NCBI GenBank assembly: GCA_903904655.1
Contig: CAIVDK010000049.1
Coordinates: 1-42,508, forward strand
Direction: 5' to 3'
DNA from: an uncultured delta proteobacterium
GTDB lineage: Bacteria; Desulfobacterota; Syntrophia; Syntrophales; Smithellaceae
Length of the DNA stretch: 42,508 nt
Shown here: one piece after another, positions 38,428 to 42,508 of the stretch
Layout of the letters: every line of letters starts with the position of its first letter
How positions within the stretch are numbered: position 1 is the stretch's first letter
The notes under the pieces: model-generated
The model's database searches: none
What the model was told of the DNA's origin: nothing
The model's input: only the letters and a program-made list of their open reading frames with translations
Made by a program: the position numbers and the translations under genes

Positions 38428-39387
38428 ATGGGAACAACCGTTTTTGTTACACGAGACTTTGCGCACATGAGTGAAGTGGCAGCAGATTTTGTCATCAAGA
38501 AAACGATCGTCATCCTTAAATCAAAAAATGGAGCTGTTTTGGGGCTGGCAACGGGGAATTCACCCACGGGGCTCTATAAGCACTTCGCCAAAGCGGCCAA
38601 CGAGGGCCGGTTTGATTCTGGACGGATCCGCAGTTTTAATCTCGACGAATATGTCGGCCTGCCGGGCGATAATATTCAGCAGCGGGTTCTGCACCCCGAG
38701 AGTTACGCTTATTTCATGATTCAGGAACTTTTCAGTCATCTCAATAAGAAATTTATTGAAACCCGCGTGCCCTACGGCTCGCTGATTGACCAGAAAATAT
38801 TGATCAAAGAATTGAAAGAAAACAAAAACGATTGGGAATTCAAAGGCACAGACGCGGGAAAGTCCATTGCCATCAAGGCAAAACCGGCATCCGCCTATCT
38901 GGCCTGGATCTGGAAAGAAATTCTGGACGGCTACGCCCGGAAAATAAAATCGGCCGGCGGAATCGACCTGCAGATTATTGGCGTGGGCGGTCGCGGCCAT
39001 GTGGCGTTCCACGAATCAGGCATTCCTTTTAAAGGCAGTTCGGTGCTGCTGGTCAAACTCGACGACAACACGATTGCAAATGCCGTTGCCGACGGACATT
39101 TCAGCAAAAAAACAGATTCACCGCAGTATGCCATCAGCATGGGAGCGGAGCTGGTTTATCAGGCCAGAACGGTCGTTTTGGTAGCCAGCGGCCAGCGAAA
39201 AACAGAGTCTGTGACCCGCTCGCTTCTGGGTGATGTAACCCCTGAAATTCCCATATCGCATGGTCAGCAATACGCGAAACAAGGCGGGGAGTTGATTTAT
39301 GTTCTCGACCGCGTTGCGGCCGGAGGCCTTCTGGCCAATCCGAAGGAACTCAAAGACAGGGGCATCGTTTTAAAGAACATGGCGTAA
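38428..39387 (+). CDS. glucosamine-6-phosphate deaminase/isomerase family protein (NagB-like, altered active site)
   Basis: The 319-aa protein is longer than E. coli NagB (266 aa) because of an insertion around residues 110-178. It keeps the substrate loop GLATGNSPTGLY and the catalytic Asp73 in FNLDEYVGLP with HPESY. The ring-opening motif GVGNDGHIAFNEP reads GVGGRGHVAFHES here. His191 and Glu196 are kept, but the position of E. coli Asp141 is Arg189. AAGGAGA precedes ATG 38428. It may deaminate glucosamine-6-phosphate by altered chemistry, act on another sugar, or be regulatory. It ends the amino-sugar run; pyrG follows. Confidence 0.8.
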   Translation: MGTTVFVTRDFAHMSEVAADFVIKKTIVILKSKNGAVLGLATGNSPTGLYKHFAKAANEGRFDSGRIRSFNLDEYVGLPGDNIQQRVLHPESYAYFMIQELFSHLNKKFIETRVPYGSLIDQKILIKELKENKNDWEFKGTDAGKSIAIKAKPASAYLAWIWKEILDGYARKIKSAGGIDLQIIGVGGRGHVAFHESGIPFKGSSVLLVKLDDNTIANAVADGHFSKKTDSPQYAISMGAELVYQARTVVLVASGQRKTESVTRSLLGDVTPEIPISHGQQYAKQGGELIYVLDRVAAGGLLANPKELKDRGIVLKNMA

Positions 39388-39398
39388 ACGTCATTTGA

Positions 39399-41039
<1,641 letters not shown>

Positions 41040-41080
41040 CAGGCGCAGAACTGAAGCTGATGATCGCCGACATCATTGTT

Positions 41081-42508
41081 CTATGGCATATTGAAAGGGA
41101 TGGTAATTTTATACACGCCGCCCGATAGAACGGTCTCTACCGGAAAGGGTGCTTTTTCGTAAACTTTCAACATGGCCCTGTTGTTTTCCAGGACATCGGC
41201 CTTGAATCCGGCCATGCCTTCTTCCCGGGCCGCCCGTATTAAAAGATTGAAAAGATAAGTTGAAATACCCATGCCCTGATAGTGTTCATCCACAATAAAC
41301 GCGGTATCGGCAAAGGGATCTCCCTGCGACCTAGCATAGCGGCCCTCGCCGATAATTTTTTCAACGCCGGACTCATCAATAATGGCCACAATAGACATGG
41401 TGAAGCGGTAATCCACATTAACATATTCCTGCATCTTTTTATGAGGCATGGTCTTGATCGGGCTGAAATAACGGTAATAAACCGACTGGTCGGAAAACCG
41501 GTAAAACAACCGCCGCATCTCTTCCTCGTCGGACGGCCTGATCGCCCGGAAGCGGACGGTCACACTGTCTTTGAATCTATGCGAACAGGCGATTTTATCC
41601 GGATAAAGATGGCCGGACTCGACAAAATATATTTGATCAGCGTAAATCATCTTCGCTTCTTTGGCCTGCCTGACCAACTCGGCGCGGTCGTCCGGATGCG
41701 CAATTTCAATGAGCGCCTGGGCCCGCTCGCGCAATGTCTTGCCCATTAAATGGGCCACGCCATATTCTGTAACAACAACGTCCATGGATTCACGATTGGT
41801 AAACTGGAAGGGATATTTATCCAAAGAAAGAAGAATGTTCGGTTTTCCCTTGCGATTGCGGCTGGGCAGGGAAAAAATGGTCCGGCCGTTTTTGGACAGC
41901 GCCGCACCCCAAAAGAGTTCCTGAACGTTGCCGGGACCGGCGGTCACATTGCCCTTGCCGGTATGCAGCGCTATATCACCGGTCAGATCGACTTTCCGCG
42001 CCGGGAAAATGGCAACCATGTTGTCATTGAGGCCGATGGTCCGGGGGTCCATCACAATATCCTGTGGCTGAAATTCCACCAGCGCATTTAAATCCAGCCA
42101 AGCCATCAGCTCCTTAGTGCCGATGACGTAGGACGCGCAGGTCTTGCCGCGAAAGACGCCTTTATAACGGTTAGTAATAGCGCCACTCTTGACCAGTTCC
42201 ATCAGCGCGTCGGTAAAGAAAGGAGAATGAACACCCAGATTCTTTTTCGTGGCCAGCGTTTTGGCCAGTGCTTCAAAGAGCGGCCCGATCCCATAGGAAA
42301 TGCAGTTGCCATCCTGGATGACTGAAGCGACATTGACGGCGATTTTCAGATAGATTTCCTGCAACGGCCAGCGCTCGACATAATATGGTGGCTCGGTCGC
42401 CTCGACCAGGTAGTGGAAGTCATCCATATTCACCAGCGTGTCGCCCATCGTCCGGGGAATCTGGGAATTGATTTCACCGACAACGATTTTAGCCATTTCC
42501 ATGGCCTG
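41081..42508 (-). CDS. acetyl-CoA hydrolase/transferase family protein fused to a GNAT domain (5' end cut by the window)
   Basis: The minus-strand frame is open to the window edge, so the N-terminus is missing. The first roughly 310 visible residues match the C-terminal half of acyl-CoA hydrolase/CoA-transferases, with GIGPLFEALA, TAGPGNVQELFWGA and MDVVVTEYGVAHLMGKTLRERA. After a linker, about 150 residues form a GNAT acetyltransferase starting VRFRAIRPSDEEEM, with the acetyl-CoA loop YQGMGISTYLF. The track start at 42502 is probably an internal methionine. The enzyme may move CoA between short acyl groups or hydrolyse acetyl-CoA. The GNAT part suggests protein acetylation or self-control (inference). 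It converges with pyrG. Confidence 0.85.
   Translation of the reverse strand, partial: QAMEMAKIVVGEINSQIPRTMGDTLVNMDDFHYLVEATEPPYYVERWPLQEIYLKIAVNVASVIQDGNCISYGIGPLFEALAKTLATKKNLGVHSPFFTDALMELVKSGAITNRYKGVFRGKTCASYVIGTKELMAWLDLNALVEFQPQDIVMDPRTIGLNDNMVAIFPARKVDLTGDIALHTGKGNVTAGPGNVQELFWGAALSKNGRTIFSLPSRNRKGKPNILLSLDKYPFQFTNRESMDVVVTEYGVAHLMGKTLRERAQALIEIAHPDDRAELVRQAKEAKMIYADQIYFVESGHLYPDKIACSHRFKDSVTVRFRAIRPSDEEEMRRLFYRFSDQSVYYRYFSPIKTMPHKKMQEYVNVDYRFTMSIVAIIDESGVEKIIGEGRYARSQGDPFADTAFIVDEHYQGMGISTYLFNLLIRAAREEGMAGFKADVLENNRAMLKVYEKAPFPVETVLSGGVYKITIPFNMP

Overview
The window is a gene-dense stretch of moderate-GC bacterial chromosome. It encodes an outer-membrane and lipid A programme: LolCDE-type permease and ATPase, BamA, Skp/OmpH, LpxD/A/B/K/L, MsbA, heptosyltransferases, a Wzi-like porin and LolA. 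This makes it a Gram-negative, LPS-bearing organism. Gene content and order (lysS-lolC-lolD-bamA-ompH-lpxD-lpxA, a bacterial NrpR/DUF128 regulator, a CoA-transferase/GNAT fusion) suggest Desulfobacterota, perhaps the syntrophic deltaproteobacterial lineages. I cannot name a species. No rRNA, tRNA, CRISPR array, insertion sequence or phage gene was recognised.

Layout. (1) 144-14817, plus strand: lysS, then a tightly packed, often overlapping envelope run: lolC/E, lolD, bamA (with an extra N-terminal TolB-like domain), ompH, lpxD, lpxA, a gnnA-like oxidoreductase, a gnnB-like aminotransferase, lpxB, msbA, lpxK. The gnnA/gnnB pair between lpxA and lpxB predicts lipid A built on 2,3-diamino-glucose, with amide-linked acyl chains at position 3. 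(2) 14818-20326, plus: lpxL-like acyltransferase, waaF, gmhB, waaC and a Wzi-like outer-membrane protein. Several junctions here carry degenerate 7-bp-periodic tracts. (3) 20396-22299, minus: proA-nadD. (4) 22492-25162, plus: patatin-like lipase, radical SAM protein, methyltransferase. (5) 25166-28849, minus: lolA, ilvE and comM/yifB. (6) 29031-30435, plus: moaC, a small membrane protein and a Fis-family protein. (7) 30781-39387, plus: an unusual amino-sugar cluster. It holds a 1244-aa GlmS-like protein, an NrpR-like regulator, a GlmU-like protein with only the acetyltransferase helix, a GlmM-type mutase and a NagB-like protein with one ring-opening residue replaced. pyrG follows. (8) The right edge cuts a minus-strand acyl-CoA hydrolase/transferase fused to a GNAT domain.

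The most interesting signals are three. The first is the amino-sugar cluster, with its structured-looking 345-nt leader. The second is the set of heptamer-periodic tracts, which repeatedly abut start codons lacking a Shine-Dalgarno sequence and reuse the same 7-mers at different loci. The third is the gnnAB-type lipid A branch. Region 2 supplies the LPS core, regions 1 and 5 supply the Bam/Lol export machinery, and region 7 could feed or regulate UDP-amino-sugar pools used by region 1. That last link is inference.
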